Origin: Pseudopontixanthobacter vadosimaris
Lineage (GTDB): Bacteria > Pseudomonadota > Alphaproteobacteria > Sphingomonadales > Sphingomonadaceae
Direction: 5' to 3'
Length of the DNA stretch: 64,000 nucleotides
NCBI RefSeq assembly: GCF_012979275.1
Contig: NZ_JABASZ010000037.1
Span: 124,001-188,000, forward strand
Below the pieces are notes generated by a model that worked only from the letters and a program-made list of their open reading frames with translations, was not told the origin of the DNA and ran no database searches. The position numbers and the translations under genes are program-made. The first letter of the stretch is position 1; the number at the start of each line of letters is the position of its first letter. Of this stretch, positions 8,723 to 20,795 are shown piece by piece.

Positions 8723-9967
8723 TCAGGCGGCCTGTCCAGCTTTCAGCTTGCGCCGGCCCAGCACCGCTGCGGCGGCAAGGCCAAACAGGATCATTATGGG
8801 CGGAGCCGGCACCTGAGTGCCGCTGCTGCTCGACGTGGTCGATGTAACCCCGCCCGAACTGGTGCTCGAACTGGTGGACGTGCTGGTGGACGACGACGAG
8901 CTGGTCGACGAAGTCACATTGCCTGACGAACTGCTGCTGGTCGAGCTGCTGACGTTGCCTGACGAGCTGGTGCTGGTGGAGCTGCTGACATTGCCCGAGG
9001 TCGAGGAACTGGTCGAGCTGCTGCTCGTCACATTGCCCGAACTGCTGCTCGATACATTGCCCGAGGTCGAGGAACTGGCATTGTTGCCCGAACTGCTCGA
9101 AACATTTCCCGACGAACTGGAAACATTGCCGGAAGAAGTCGAGGTGGAAGTGCTCACCCCGCCTGTAGAGGTACTCACCCCCCCGGTTGACGTGCTGATC
9201 CCTCCCGTAGAGGTGCTCACCCCGCCGGTTGACGTGCTCACCCCTCCCGTCGAGGTGCTGACCCCGCCGGTGGAGGTCGTGCTCCCGCCCGTCGAAGTCG
9301 ACGTCGATCCGCCGCTCGTCGTGAAACCGCCGGTGGAAGTGGATGTCGATCCACCCGTGGTGGTCAGACCGCCGGTGGAGCTCGAACTGGAAGTCGATCC
9401 GCCGTTGTTAGAATTGTCGATATCCACGATCACGCCGCCGGAGGAGCTCGACGAGCCGGTCGTCGTCGACGTGATGGCGACGCTGCCCCCGCCCGAACCG
9501 CCACCGCCGAAGAACCCCCCGAAGAAGCCGCCACCCGGACCTCCGCCGAACCCGCCGCTGCCGCCAAGGATCGTCACGCCGTCACCGCCGCCGCGAACCG
9601 GATTGCCCGCCGGCAACGGAGCGGGCACCGCCGTATAGGCCATCCGGTATTGCGGCGGGCATTCTTCCGCATATTGGCCGCCGGGGGCAGGGACGCCCGC
9701 CATGCCGGGTGCGATCGGGCCGACCGGTTCGCATTCGACCACCCGCCGGGTGATCCGCCGTTTGCGGGGAACGTCCTTCGGAATGCTGCGCCGGGCGATC
9801 CGGGGCGCTTTCACGGATTTGACCGGCTGCGCCTTCTGCGCCTTCACGGATTTGTAGGATGGACGATCGGTGATCGGCTTTTCCGCGACATGCACGGCGC
9901 CGCCTGCCAGCATCGCACCGCCCGCTGCGGTCGCCGAGAGTTTTGCCAGGGCTGTCTTCACGGACAT
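8723..9967 (-). CDS. Ser/Thr/Gly-repeat surface protein with VPAP/PEP-CTERM-like sorting signal
   Basis: 414 residues, probably exported and anchored at the cell surface. Layout: N-terminal Ala/Gly-rich hydrophobic segment (residues 8-28), a Lys/Arg/Pro-rich stretch (30-75), a short Cys-containing region (CEP and CPPQ), a Gly-rich linker (about 130-160) and a Ser/Thr/Gly/Asn tract (165-380). The tract includes tandem 7-residue units of the form GGVSTST. The C-terminus reads VPAP, then a hydrophobic helix, then GRRK (from residue 386). This is the motif-helix-basic layout of PEP-CTERM exosortase substrates in its VPxP variant. The Ser/Thr tract would be a natural O-glycosylation target. No exosortase gene is in the window. 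Other possibilities are an adhesin or a matrix protein. Confidence 0.8.
   Translation of the reverse strand: MSVKTALAKLSATAAGGAMLAGGAVHVAEKPITDRPSYKSVKAQKAQPVKSVKAPRIARRSIPKDVPRKRRITRRVVECEPVGPIAPGMAGVPAPGGQYAEECPPQYRMAYTAVPAPLPAGNPVRGGGDGVTILGGSGGFGGGPGGGFFGGFFGGGGSGGGSVAITSTTTGSSSSSGGVIVDIDNSNNGGSTSSSSSTGGLTTTGGSTSTSTGGFTTSGGSTSTSTGGSTTSTGGVSTSTGGVSTSTGGVSTSTGGISTSTGGVSTSTGGVSTSTSTSSGNVSSSSGNVSSSSGNNASSSTSGNVSSSSSGNVTSSSSTSSSTSGNVSSSTSTSSSGNVSSSTSSSSSGNVTSSTSSSSSTSTSTSSSTSSGGVTSTTSSSSGTQVPAPPIMILFGLAAAAVLGRRKLKAGQAA
9140..9300 (-). repeat. In-frame 21 bp tandem repeats (GGVSTST units)
   Basis: About six to seven imperfect 21 bp units encode seven-residue repeats of the GGVSTST type inside the surface protein. 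Unit edges and synonymous differences are visible, so copy number can change without breaking the frame. Confidence 0.8.
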
Positions 9968-10183
9968 GGATAAACGCTTTCATTATACTTCTGAAGGAGC
10001 CTTCAGGCCGGCGCATCCGGCAATCGGTTCGTCCCTGTTGTACAGGAAACGGCAAGCGGCCGCTTCGGGCAATGACGTTAACCACTTATCGTCGCCTTGA
10101 ATCGATAATTCTCCATCCGCTGCGGGCTTTCACCGGGCAATGTCCCACTATGGAACCGAATTGGGACAAAAACTTGCCATAGA

Positions 10184-11224
10184 TCAAGAGCTTTCGTCGA
10201 ACAGGCCGCTTTGTTCGCCGCCTGCAACCCCCTTCAGCGGACACAATTCCAGATGCGCCCAGCCCGAGTCGTTCAGGCACCGCCCCCGCGCAGTGCGGGC
10301 GACCAGCCCCAGCTGGATCAGATAGGGTTCGATCACTTCTTCCACGGTGTCGCGCGGTTCGGACAGTCCGGCGGCCAGCGTTTCGACGCCGACCGGCCCG
10401 CCCTTGTAGATGGTGGCGATCATGGTGAGATAGCGCCTGTCCATGGCATCGAGCCCCAGCCGGTCCACTTCCAGTCGCGACAGTGCCTCGTCGGCCACGG
10501 CGCGAGTTACTATAGGGGCGTTCGCCACCTCGGCGAAATCGCGCACCCGCCGCATCAGGCGGCCCGCGACCCTTGGCGTGCCCCTGGCGCGCCGCGCAAT
10601 CTCTGTCGCACCGCCCGCATCGATGCCCATGCCCAGCAGCCCCGCCCCGCGCGTGACCACCTTTTCCAGCTCCTCGACCGTGTAGAAATTGAGCCGCACG
10701 GGAATGCCGAAACGGTCGCGCAAGGGAGTCGTCAGCAGGCCCTGCCGCGTGGTCGCGCCCACCAGGGTGAAGGGCGGCAGATCGATCCTCACGCTCCGCG
10801 CCGACGGCCCCTCGCCGATCATGATGTCGAGGGCGCGGTCCTCCATCGCGGGATACAGCACTTCCTCCACCACCGGGTTCAGGCGGTGAATCTCGTCGAT
10901 GAACAATACGTCGTGCGGTTCCAGATTGGTGAGCAGGGCTGCAAGGTCGCCAGCTTTGGCGATCACCGGCCCGCTTGTCGCGCGGAATCCAGCCCCCAGT
11001 TCGCGCGCCACGATCTGCGCCAGCGTGGTTTTGCCGAGGCCCGGCGGGCCGAAGAACAGCACATGATCCATGGCCTCGCCGCGCGATTTCGCAGCCTCGA
11101 TGAATATGCGCAGATTTTCCCGTGCCGCTGCCTGACCGACAAATTCGCTTAACGACTTCGGGCGCAATGCCGCATCGGGATCGTCGGGCTGGCGCATGGG
11201 TGTAAGAGCGGTGTTCTCGATCAT
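10184..11224 (-). CDS. ruvB: Holliday junction branch migration ATPase RuvB
   Basis: RuvB is the hexameric AAA+ motor that, with RuvA, moves Holliday junctions. The 346-residue protein shows Walker A ([14 protein letters not shown]), Walker B ([10 protein letters not shown]), the sensor region GATTRQGLL and the C-terminal winged-helix domain ([16 protein letters not shown]). It lies 7 bp downstream of ruvA on the same strand, so both form one operon. RuvC is not in the window. Confidence 0.98.
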   Translation of the reverse strand: MIENTALTPMRQPDDPDAALRPKSLSEFVGQAAARENLRIFIEAAKSRGEAMDHVLFFGPPGLGKTTLAQIVARELGAGFRATSGPVIAKAGDLAALLTNLEPHDVLFIDEIHRLNPVVEEVLYPAMEDRALDIMIGEGPSARSVRIDLPPFTLVGATTRQGLLTTPLRDRFGIPVRLNFYTVEELEKVVTRGAGLLGMGIDAGGATEIARRARGTPRVAGRLMRRVRDFAEVANAPIVTRAVADEALSRLEVDRLGLDAMDRRYLTMIATIYKGGPVGVETLAAGLSEPRDTVEEVIEPYLIQLGLVARTARGRCLNDSGWAHLELCPLKGVAGGEQSGLFDESS

Positions 11225-11231
11225 CCCCGCC

Positions 11232-11831
11232 CTATCCCGCCGCCCGCTTCAGCGCCACGCGAATGAGTTCGCCTTCTGCCGCGCCATCGCCCAGTTCCGC
11301 CTGCGCGGCGGCCACGGCGTTGGCGGCGACACTCGGCTTGAAACCAAGGTTCTCCAGAGCGGAGACCGCATCACTGCCTGCCCCGCCGATCGGCGGCGCC
11401 GCACCGGACTGGCCGGGCAGCGTCGGCATGGCGCCGGCCCTGTCCTTCAATTCATTGACGATGCGCGCCGCCAGTTTCGGCCCCACCCCTTGCGAACGGG
11501 CGATCATCGCGGCGTCGCCGCCCGCGCAGGCGGTCTGCACCTCGGCGATCGTCAGGGCCGAGAGGATTGCGAGCGCGACTTTGGAGCCGACACCCTGAAC
11601 GCCGGTCAGCAGGCGGAACCAGTCGCGCTCCGCCGCTTCGGCGAAACCCAGCAGCCGCATGTCGGTTTCGCTTACCTGCAGATCGGTGAACAGGGTGCAG
11701 GCTCCGCCCACATCGCCCAGCGCCGTCAGCGTCCGCGACGAACAATGGGCGAGATAGCCCACCCCGCCGACATCGACGATGGCCCAGTCTGCGCCGGTTT
11801 CGTCCAGCCGCCCTTTCAGCTTTGCAATCAT
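11232..11831 (-). CDS. ruvA: Holliday junction DNA helicase subunit RuvA
   Basis: 199 residues with the RuvA N-terminus ([11 protein letters not shown]), tandem helix-hairpin-helix motifs ([14 protein letters not shown] and [13 protein letters not shown]) and a C-terminal UBA-like domain III ([15 protein letters not shown]) that contacts RuvB. It targets RuvB to four-way junctions. The ATG at 11831 is the family start; the open frame upstream overlaps the divergent aroC gene and is a shadow. ruvB follows at once. Confidence 0.97.
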   Translation of the reverse strand: MIAKLKGRLDETGADWAIVDVGGVGYLAHCSSRTLTALGDVGGACTLFTDLQVSETDMRLLGFAEAAERDWFRLLTGVQGVGSKVALAILSALTIAEVQTACAGGDAAMIARSQGVGPKLAARIVNELKDRAGAMPTLPGQSGAAPPIGGAGSDAVSALENLGFKPSVAANAVAAAQAELGDGAAEGELIRVALKRAAG

Positions 11832-11934
11832 GTTTTGTTCTTGCGGACAAAGCGGCGCGCGGTCCACCCAAAAATGCCGTGCGCCGCTCATCCGCTGGTG
11901 GACAGGCTCCGCCGCTTTGCCCATGGATGCCGGC

Positions 11935-13008
11935 ATGAGCGTGAATATATTCGGGCGGGTCTTCCGCTTCTCGACCTGGGGGGAAAGCCACGGACCGGCG
12001 CTGGGCGCGGTGGTGGACGGATGCCCGCCGGGGCTGGAACTGGATGAAAGCACCATCCAGCCATTCCTCGACGCGCGCCGACCGGGGCAATCTAAATTCA
12101 CTACGCAGCGCAAGGAACCCGACGCGGTCCGCATCCTGTCGGGCGTGTTCGAGGGACGCACCACCGGCACGCCGATCAGCCTGATGATCGAGAATGTCGA
12201 CCAGCGGTCGAAGGATTACTCCGAGGTCGCTCGAGCCTATCGCCCTGGACATGCCGATTATGCCTATGACGCGAAATATGGCTTTCGCGACTATCGCGGC
12301 GGTGGGCGCAGTTCCGCACGGGAAACCGCGGCCCGGGTCGCGGCGGGCGCGGTGGCGCGGCTGGTGATTCCCGAAGTTGCAATCACCGCTTTTGTCAGCG
12401 AGATCGGCGGGGATGCCATTGATCCGGCCAAATTCGACGAAGAGGAAATCGGCCGCAACCCCTTCTGGTGCCCCGATGCCGAAGCTGCTGCGCGCTGGGC
12501 GGAACGCGTGGACGAGGCGCGCCTGAGCGGATCGTCGCTCGGCGCGGTGGTCGAATGCAGGGCACAAGGCGTGCCGGCGGGATGGGGCGCGCCGGTCTAT
12601 GCCAAGCTGGACGCCGACCTTGCCGCCGCCATGATGGGCATCAATGCGGTGAAAGGCGTGGAAATAGGCGACGGGTTCGGCGCGGCGCGGCTGAGCGGCG
12701 AGGAGAATGCCGATCCGATGCGGCCCGCGCAGGATGGCGGCGGTCCGCAGTTCACGGCCAACCACGCCGGGGGCATCGCCGGCGGCATCTCCACGGGCCA
12801 GCCCCTCGCCTTGCGCGTCGCGTTCAAGCCAACGAGTTCGATCCTGACCCCTGTGGACACCATCGACAGCGACGGCGCCGCGACCCGGATCCGGACGAAA
12901 GGCAGGCACGATCCCTGCGTCGGCATTCGCGGCGTTCCCGTGGTCGCCGCGATGATGGCGCTGGTGCTCGCCGATCACAAGCTGCTGCACCGGGCGCAGT
13001 GTGGGTGA
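11935..13008 (+). CDS. aroC: Chorismate synthase
   Basis: AroC makes chorismate from EPSP, the last shared step to aromatic amino acids, using reduced FMN. 357 residues with signature regions [45 protein letters not shown] and, near the C-terminus, [11 protein letters not shown]. The ATG at 11935 gives the conserved [10 protein letters not shown] start; the open frame upstream to 11779 overlaps ruvA on the other strand and is not used. It is divergent from ruvAB. Confidence 0.97.
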   Translation: MSVNIFGRVFRFSTWGESHGPALGAVVDGCPPGLELDESTIQPFLDARRPGQSKFTTQRKEPDAVRILSGVFEGRTTGTPISLMIENVDQRSKDYSEVARAYRPGHADYAYDAKYGFRDYRGGGRSSARETAARVAAGAVARLVIPEVAITAFVSEIGGDAIDPAKFDEEEIGRNPFWCPDAEAAARWAERVDEARLSGSSLGAVVECRAQGVPAGWGAPVYAKLDADLAAAMMGINAVKGVEIGDGFGAARLSGEENADPMRPAQDGGGPQFTANHAGGIAGGISTGQPLALRVAFKPTSSILTPVDTIDSDGAATRIRTKGRHDPCVGIRGVPVVAAMMALVLADHKLLHRAQCG

Positions 13009-13065
13009 TCGGGGGCGGTTGACGGCAATCGGAAGAACCGATTGAAGCACGTTCATTGATTAATC

Positions 13066-13080
13066 CACTTGAACCTATCG
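13066..13080 (-). promoter_or_regulatory. OxyR-like half site upstream of katG
   Basis: On the minus strand the sequence CGATAGGTTCAAGTG matches the OxyR half-site pattern ATAG-n-T-nnn-A. It lies about 100 bp before the katG start, inside an imperfect inverted repeat (CATTG at 13054 and CAATG at 13084). The ahpC leader holds the same core. Confidence 0.4.
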
Positions 13081-13131
13081 GAACAATGGATTTTGCGCTT
13101 GCGGGCGGTGCTGATACCTTTTGCAGAATGA

Positions 13132-15387
<2,256 letters not shown>

Positions 15388-15413
15388 TCGCCTGCCATTC
15401 CGCCCGCCGGGAC

Positions 15414-15456
15414 GGAACGCACCGTCGCCTTCAGGGGCGGCGATGCGTCCCTTTTT
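15414..15456 (+). terminator. Intrinsic terminator of katG
   Basis: A long stem (GGAACGCACCGTCGCC pairing with GGCGGCGATGCGTCCC, two mismatches and one wobble) around a 6 nt loop is followed by five T. Confidence 0.8.
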
Positions 15457-15519
15457 CTGCGCCATCAGCTACCGATGGCACCGCCTTTGCCAGGGGCATG
15501 TCGGTTCCGGTGGCATTTC

Positions 15520-15539
15520 CGATAACAGCTATCGAAACA
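15520..15539 (-). promoter_or_regulatory. OxyR-like site upstream of ahpC
   Basis: On the minus strand the sequence TTTCGATAGCTGTTATCGG contains ATAG-c-T-gtt-A-t-C, a good match to the OxyR half-site consensus ATAG-n-T-nnn-A-n-C. It lies about 95 bp upstream of the ahpC start and shares CGATAGnT with the katG leader. Confidence 0.45.
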
Positions 15540-15630
15540 CTCAATTTCAATTCCGCGCGATCATGCTTATCTCGCACTTGCAACATCATTCGCACTCAAT
15601 GTGGGTGCACCGCAAAACGGAGAATAGATA

Positions 15631-16221
15631 ATGGCCACAATGATCGGCAAGGAACTGAAGCCTTTCGTCGCACAAGCATTCAAGCCCGACAGCAGCGGCG
15701 CAGCCGGCAAGGGCGATTTCGTCGAAGTGACCGATGGCGACGTGCGCGGCAACTGGGCCGTATTCTTCTTCTATCCCGCAGACTTCACCTTCGTCTGCCC
15801 GACGGAACTGGAAGATCTGGCCGCCCAATACGACACGCTGAAGGGCATGGGTGTGGAAGTCTATTCGGTATCGACCGACACCCACTTCAGCCACAAGGCA
15901 TGGCATGAAAGCAGCGAGAAGATCGGCAAGATCCGCTTCCCGATGCTCGGCGACCAGAACCATACGATTGCGAATAATTTCGAAGTGTTGCGCGAAGGAC
16001 AGGGCCTCGCCGACCGCGCCACCTTCGTCGTCGACCCCGATGGCGTAATCCAGATCCTGGAAATCACCAGCGAAGGTGTCGGCCGCAATGCCAAGGAACT
16101 GGTCCGCAAGATCAAGGCTGCGCAATATGTGCGCGCCAATCCCGGCCAGGTCTGCCCGGCCGCCTGGGAAGAAGGCGGCGACACGCTGGCCCCCTCGCTC
16201 GACCTGGTCGGCAAGCTCTGA
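15631..16221 (+). CDS. ahpC: Peroxiredoxin, alkyl hydroperoxide reductase subunit C
   Basis: AhpC is a typical two-Cys peroxiredoxin that reduces peroxides in the cytoplasm and is recycled by AhpF. The 196-residue protein has the peroxidatic Cys in [12 protein letters not shown] and the resolving Cys in [10 protein letters not shown]. Length and C-terminus fit the AhpC/Prx1 class. It lies between katG and ahpF. A strong terminator between ahpC and ahpF should leave most transcripts monocistronic, matching the usual excess of AhpC over AhpF. Confidence 0.96.
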   Translation: MATMIGKELKPFVAQAFKPDSSGAAGKGDFVEVTDGDVRGNWAVFFFYPADFTFVCPTELEDLAAQYDTLKGMGVEVYSVSTDTHFSHKAWHESSEKIGKIRFPMLGDQNHTIANNFEVLREGQGLADRATFVVDPDGVIQILEITSEGVGRNAKELVRKIKAAQYVRANPGQVCPAAWEEGGDTLAPSLDLVGKL

Positions 16222-16254
16222 TCACGGGCCTTCTGCCCTGACGGGTAAACGACA

Positions 16255-16294
16255 GGGCTCGGGACGGAAACGCCGCCCCGGGCCCTTTTCTTTT
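16255..16294 (+). terminator. Intrinsic terminator/attenuator between ahpC and ahpF
   Basis: A 13 bp stem with one mismatch (GGGCTCGGGACGG pairing with CCGCCCCGGGCCC) is followed by TTTTCTTTT. It lies 33 bp after ahpC and about 70 bp before ahpF. Confidence 0.8.
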
Positions 16295-16362
16295 AACGCC
16301 TGCGTGGTGCCTTCCAAGGCTGCACACAGGTTGTGCTTACGAATACCGACGGAGAACTCATC

Positions 16363-17952
16363 ATGCTCGATGCTGATATGAAGCAACAGCTCAAGACTTA
16401 TCTGGGCAATTTGCGTGAGCCGATCGAGCTCGTCGCCAGTCTCGGCGATGATGCCAATTCGGCGAAGACTCGCGACCTGCTGAACGAGATTGCGGAACTG
16501 CACGATCATGTTTCCGCCAGCTTTGATGGCGACGACGTGCGCAAACCCAGCTTCATCATCCGCCGTGCCTCGGACGCCGGCAAGTGGGTTCGCTTCGCAG
16601 GGCTGCCCATGGGGCACGAATTCACCTCGCTGGTGCTGGCGCTGCTGTGGGCCGGCGGTCACCCGCCGAAGGTCGATCAGGAGGTGCTGGACCAGGTGGC
16701 GGAGCTGGAAGGCGAATATGATTTCGAGATGTATTTCTCGCTCTCCTGCCACAATTGCCCCGATGTCGTTCAGGCGCTGACGCTGATGGCGCTGACCAAC
16801 AGCAAGATCAACGCGACGCTGATCGAAGGCGGCGCGCATAAGGACGAAGTCGACGCCCGCAACGTGATGGCGGTGCCCGCCATCTTCCTGAACGGCGAAC
16901 CCTTCGCGAACGGCAAGATGGGCGTGGAGGAAATCCTTGCCAAGCTGGATGGCAACGCGTCGGCCCGTTCTGCGGCGAAGATGGCGGAGAAGGACGATTT
17001 CGAGGTCCTCGTGGTCGGCGGCGGCCCTGCCGGTGCGGCAGCCGCGATCTATACCGCGCGCAAGGGCTTCTCCACCGGCATAGCCGCCGAACGCATGGGC
17101 GGGCAGGTGCTCGACACCATGGGCATCGAGAACTTCATCTCCACCCCCTATACCGAGGGGCCGAAGCTGGCCGCGCAGCTGGAGAGCCATGTTCGCGAAT
17201 ACGACATAGACTTGATGAATTTGCAGAAGGCGGAAAAGCTCATTCCCGCGAGGTCGCCGGGCGGGTTGCATGAAGTGGTACTGGAAAATGGCGCATCGCT
17301 GAAGGCGCGCAGCCTGGTTCTGACCACCGGCGCACGCTGGCGCAATCTGGGCGTGCCGGGCGAATTCGAATATCGCAGCCGCGGTGTCGCCTATTGCCCG
17401 CATTGCGACGGCCCCTTGTTCAAGGGCAAGAGCGTCGCCGTCATCGGTGGCGGCAATTCGGGTGTGGAAGCCGCCATCGACCTCGCCAATATAGTCGAGC
17501 ACGTGACGCTGGTCGAATTCGACAGCCAGCTGCGTGCCGACGAGGTGTTGCAGAAAAAGCTCCGCAGCCTCGGCAATGTCGATATCCTGACCTCCGCCCA
17601 GACGACGGAGATCAGGGGCGATGGCGAACGCGTGACGGGCCTCGTCTGGAAGCACCGCGAAACCGGCGAGGAACGCACGGTCGATCTCGCCGGCGTCTTC
17701 GTGCAGATCGGCCTCGTTCCGAACACCGAGTGGCTGAAGGACAGCGGCATCGAATTGTCGAAGCACGGCGAAATCGTGATTGACGACCGCGCGGCGACCA
17801 ATCTGCCGGGCATCTTCGCGGCGGGCGATGTCACGACCGTGCCCTACAAACAGATCATCGTGGCGATGGGCGAAGGGTCCAAGGCAGCATTATCCGCCTT
17901 TGATTACATCATTCGCACCGAACCTGCGGAACTGGTGGCTGAGGCAGCCTGA
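16363..17952 (+). CDS. ahpF: Alkyl hydroperoxide reductase subunit F
   Basis: AhpF is a flavoprotein disulfide reductase that passes electrons from NADH to AhpC. 529 residues. The N-terminal double thioredoxin fold has the CxxC of SLSCHNCPD. The middle has the FAD site [12 protein letters not shown]. The thioredoxin-reductase part has the active CxxC in YCPHCDG, the NAD site [11 protein letters not shown], and the C-terminal FAD motif GIFAAGDVT. The ATG at 16363 is chosen for the GGAG site 8 bp upstream; an in-frame start ten codons earlier exists. It follows ahpC after an attenuator-like terminator. Confidence 0.96.
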   Translation: MLDADMKQQLKTYLGNLREPIELVASLGDDANSAKTRDLLNEIAELHDHVSASFDGDDVRKPSFIIRRASDAGKWVRFAGLPMGHEFTSLVLALLWAGGHPPKVDQEVLDQVAELEGEYDFEMYFSLSCHNCPDVVQALTLMALTNSKINATLIEGGAHKDEVDARNVMAVPAIFLNGEPFANGKMGVEEILAKLDGNASARSAAKMAEKDDFEVLVVGGGPAGAAAAIYTARKGFSTGIAAERMGGQVLDTMGIENFISTPYTEGPKLAAQLESHVREYDIDLMNLQKAEKLIPARSPGGLHEVVLENGASLKARSLVLTTGARWRNLGVPGEFEYRSRGVAYCPHCDGPLFKGKSVAVIGGGNSGVEAAIDLANIVEHVTLVEFDSQLRADEVLQKKLRSLGNVDILTSAQTTEIRGDGERVTGLVWKHRETGEERTVDLAGVFVQIGLVPNTEWLKDSGIELSKHGEIVIDDRAATNLPGIFAAGDVTTVPYKQIIVAMGEGSKAALSAFDYIIRTEPAELVAEAA

Positions 17953-17982
17953 TATTCACGGCAGGATAAATCCTGATCGGCG

Positions 17983-18588
17983 TCATCCCCCCCGGCGCAG
18001 GATCAGGTAGAGCGCGCCGTCGCCCCCGTGGCGGCGGTGCGCTTTTCTAATCGCGGCGATGCTGCCCGCATGCGGCCCGGCTGCCAGCCAGTCGAGGATC
18101 TTTGCACGAATGGCACCGCGTTTGCTGCCACGGTCGGCCGCATCGACCGGGCGCGGCTTGCCGGTGACGACAAGCACCAGCCGCGCCCCCATCGATCTGG
18201 CCTGCCCGATGCCGACGTCCAGCCGCTGATAAGCGGAATCAAGCCCATGGCCATGCAGGTCGAGCGTGAAATCAGGCGCTATGCTGCCCGTGTGCAGTTT
18301 GCGGTTCCAGTGGGAATCGAGACCGGTTTCGGGCTTCGGCAGCTGGCGCGGGACCGGGCCGGCTGCTGGCTGTGTCCTGTTCGGTGCGGCGGATGACGGC
18401 ACCCGCTTCTGCTTGAGGAAGATTGGAGGCGCCTTACCTGCGGCTCCCTTCATCCCGACCGCTGCAGTTTCGCCTGAGCCGGGCCGCGGCACGGCGGGCC
18501 GCTGGCGCCCCGGCAGTGGCGCGACGCTGGCCGCAAGATAGGCCCATGCCGCCTGTTCTTCCGCGCTCAGGCCCCGAGGCGGCCTCAT
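17983..18588 (-). CDS. Smr (MutS2 C-terminal-like) domain protein
   Basis: 201 residues. The C-terminal Smr domain shows the LDLHGHGLDSAY signature and a TGKPRP loop where most members have TGKG, followed by the HGGDGALYLILRR end. Smr domains are small nucleases or RNA/DNA-binding modules; the free-standing alphaproteobacterial form has an unknown role. The first 90 residues are Pro/Ala rich and probably disordered. The start at 18588 overlaps the mltA stop by 4 bp (ATGA), so the two genes are translationally coupled. Confidence 0.88.
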   Translation of the reverse strand: MRPPRGLSAEEQAAWAYLAASVAPLPGRQRPAVPRPGSGETAAVGMKGAAGKAPPIFLKQKRVPSSAAPNRTQPAAGPVPRQLPKPETGLDSHWNRKLHTGSIAPDFTLDLHGHGLDSAYQRLDVGIGQARSMGARLVLVVTGKPRPVDAADRGSKRGAIRAKILDWLAAGPHAGSIAAIRKAHRRHGGDGALYLILRRGG

Positions 18589-19823
18589 GGCCGGGTCAGG
18601 CGGGCAACCGTTTCCTTCGGCAGCAGCAGCAGCGCCTGCCCGCGCGCGCTCATCCCCCCGGCAATTTCGCGCGCATCGGCACCTGCGCCCCAGAAGGTGT
18701 CGAAGCGATTGGCCCCCTTGATCGCGCCGCCGGTGTCCTGCGCGATCCACAACCCGTTCGCCACGGGGCGGTCCAGCATCAGCCAGACAGGGGCGCCAAG
18801 CGGAACGAAAGCAGGATCGGCCGCCACGCTGGATTCGCGCCGGACCGGCACTTCCAGTGCGCCGAGCGGCCCGTCGCCGATCAGTTCACGAAAGAAGATC
18901 CAGCTCTTGTTAAGGCGCATCATCTCGCGCCCTTCCTCGGGATTTTCCCGCAGATATTGCACGATGCCCTGCATGCTTCCGGGATATTGCCCCGGTCGGT
19001 CGCCCAATAACCCGCGTTCGCGCATGATCGAACCGAGGCCTGCATATTCGCGGCCGTTCTGCGCGGCATAGCCGATCCGCATCACGCTGCCATCGGGCAG
19101 GCTCAAGCGGCCCGAACCCTGGATTTGCAGGAAGAAGAACTCGATCGGATCGGCCGCCCAGGCGATTTCGAGGCCCCGTCCTGCCAGCGCACCGTCCTCG
19201 ATCGCGGCGCGGTCGAAATAGGGAACGAAAATGCCGAATTCGTCATAGCGACCGAGCGGCGGGCGGCCCGTCCGCTCAGTTTCAGGATAATCGGCGGGCC
19301 AGGCGCGGATCAGGTCGGGCGGCGTCCGGTAAACCGGCACGTCGTAACCAAGCCGCCTTTCGCGGCTGCCGAGAATTTCAGGTTCGAAATAGCCGGTGGC
19401 GAAGGCGGTGCCGTCGCCGACCCGGGCCGTGTCGAAATAGGTTGCAAAGAAACGCGGTGCATCGGCAGATGGCCAGCCCGCCGCCGCAGCGCAGGCTGCC
19501 TGCCAGTCCGACCGATCGGTAAGGCCGCTGGTGTCATTGCGGATCAGCAGTTTGGGGCATGATTCGCTGAAGGACCACAATCCGGCAGCGGCGTCCGGTA
19601 CCGTCATGCCAAGCTGGGCTACAGCCGGGCCGCGAACCACATAGGCTGCAGCGGGAGCCGGCACCTGCACTCCGGGCGGCGGAAGCTGCACCCCGGTCGG
19701 CGGAACAGGCGCGGGAAGCGCGATCTCAGGCGCAGGTCCCGCAGGCACCATGCGAAAACACCCTGCCAGCAACATCAGCATCGTCGCCGAAAGGAAGACC
19801 CGGAGAGCCGGCAAACGTGTCAT
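18585..19823 (-). CDS. mltA: Membrane-bound lytic murein transglycosylase A, lipoprotein
   Basis: 412 residues. The N-terminal lipoprotein signal ends in LLAGC; a Pro/Val-rich linker follows, then the MltA double-psi barrel core (FFATYFDTARVGDG, ATGYFEPEILGS, FFLQIQGSGRLSLPDG) and the C-terminal 3D domain with its Asp triad (LDRPVANGLWIAQDTGGAIKGANRFDTFWGAG). The enzyme cleaves peptidoglycan glycan strands to anhydro-muropeptides in the periplasm. The start at 19823 places the signal peptide at the N-terminus; an upstream in-frame Met at 19931 would bury it. It is followed by the coupled Smr gene and preceded by the Tim44-like gene. Confidence 0.94.
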   Translation of the reverse strand: MTRLPALRVFLSATMLMLLAGCFRMVPAGPAPEIALPAPVPPTGVQLPPPGVQVPAPAAAYVVRGPAVAQLGMTVPDAAAGLWSFSESCPKLLIRNDTSGLTDRSDWQAACAAAAGWPSADAPRFFATYFDTARVGDGTAFATGYFEPEILGSRERRLGYDVPVYRTPPDLIRAWPADYPETERTGRPPLGRYDEFGIFVPYFDRAAIEDGALAGRGLEIAWAADPIEFFFLQIQGSGRLSLPDGSVMRIGYAAQNGREYAGLGSIMRERGLLGDRPGQYPGSMQGIVQYLRENPEEGREMMRLNKSWIFFRELIGDGPLGALEVPVRRESSVAADPAFVPLGAPVWLMLDRPVANGLWIAQDTGGAIKGANRFDTFWGAGADAREIAGGMSARGQALLLLPKETVARLTRP

Positions 19824-19839
19824 GCGAATCGTCTCAGGC

Positions 19840-20505
19840 TCAGCCTTCGTCGGTTTCGTCGAGTGTCCAGTCGGGCGCGGCGGCATCGACATTGCGCATG
19901 AAGGTCCAGACGTCGCGAGTCTCGATGGCATCGTCCATCGACCCGGCGATGACAGTGCCCTCCCTGTCGCGGGTCACGGCCGCAATGTCAGCGACGAAGC
20001 GGACCGCGATGCGGGCCATCCTGCCGTCCAGTTCTGCCGAATCGATCTTTGCTTCCTCGATCCGGACGAGGCGGTTGTCCATCACCTCACCCGCGCGGTC
20101 GCGCGCGTCGATGGCGCTGGCGAAGCTGTCATAGACATCGTCGTCGCATAATTCGCGCAAGGTGGGCTTGTCGCCCTTCCAGAATGCCTCGAGAACCATG
20201 GCGTAAGCGCCCTTCGCTCCTTCGAGAAAGCCGGTAATGTCGAAATTGCGATCGGCGGCAGCGATATTGCGGATGCCGCTTTCCACCGCCGGCATCACGC
20301 CTTCCAGCTCAACCGTGCGCACCGGCTGCGGGCGCGCCTGCACGATGGTCCGGTCGGCAGCGGTATTCTCGGCATGCGTTCTCTTCACATCCTCCAGCCG
20401 GGTCGGCACATGCTCTTCCTCTTCCGCGCGGCGCCCGAGGACGGAATAGAGCCGAAGGCCGAGGAAGGCCGCGATCATGGCGAGAATGACGATCTGTAGT
20501 ATCAC
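19840..20505 (-). CDS. Tim44-like domain protein (TimA family)
   Basis: 221 residues. An N-terminal membrane helix (ILQIVILAMIAAFLGLRLY, residues 2-20) ends in the SVLGRR motif typical of alphaproteobacterial Tim44/TimA proteins. An acidic linker and a C-terminal Tim44 domain (from about residue 90, FDITGFLEGAKGAYAM) follow. In mitochondria Tim44 tethers Hsp70 to the import channel; the bacterial role is not established. The GTG start at 20505 is preferred because AGCAGG lies just upstream and the helix then starts the protein; an upstream GTG at 20523 is possible. It is divergent from secB, leaving a 290 bp gap in which I see no other gene. Confidence 0.88.
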   Translation of the reverse strand: MILQIVILAMIAAFLGLRLYSVLGRRAEEEEHVPTRLEDVKRTHAENTAADRTIVQARPQPVRTVELEGVMPAVESGIRNIAAADRNFDITGFLEGAKGAYAMVLEAFWKGDKPTLRELCDDDVYDSFASAIDARDRAGEVMDNRLVRIEEAKIDSAELDGRMARIAVRFVADIAAVTRDREGTVIAGSMDDAIETRDVWTFMRNVDAAAPDWTLDETDEG

Positions 20506-20795
20506 TGCGTACCTGCTTTCCACCGATGCCGGCGCACCGGAACTTTCCTGTATATTCGCGCTTGTCCTGCGAACCTGCCCTAAATAGGGACTGATTTCAA
20601 TCGAACAACGCGCCCCGGGGGCAGGATCAGCCATTTCGTGCGGCGGTCACGCCAGCCCGGCGCCAGGGCATATCGACCGCATTGCAGCGCCCTCTGCACG
20701 GTGCTAGGCGCGCCGGCAATCGTACCGCCGCGAAGGCGGCTTCTCCGCCGCCGGCAATGGCGTGCAAAGTCTCGAGAAAACGGAAAGATCGCAAG

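Noticed and set aside
9140-9300. Tandem 21 bp repeats as a CRISPR array
   Set aside because: Units are contiguous, imperfect and in frame with a protein; there are no unique spacers and no cas genes.
8817-9638. 273-codon plus-strand frame rich in Val, Leu, Glu and Pro opposite the surface protein
   Set aside because: It mirrors the Ser/Thr/Gly repeats on the other strand. The real gene has a start with export segment, sorting signal and terminator; the mirror has none.
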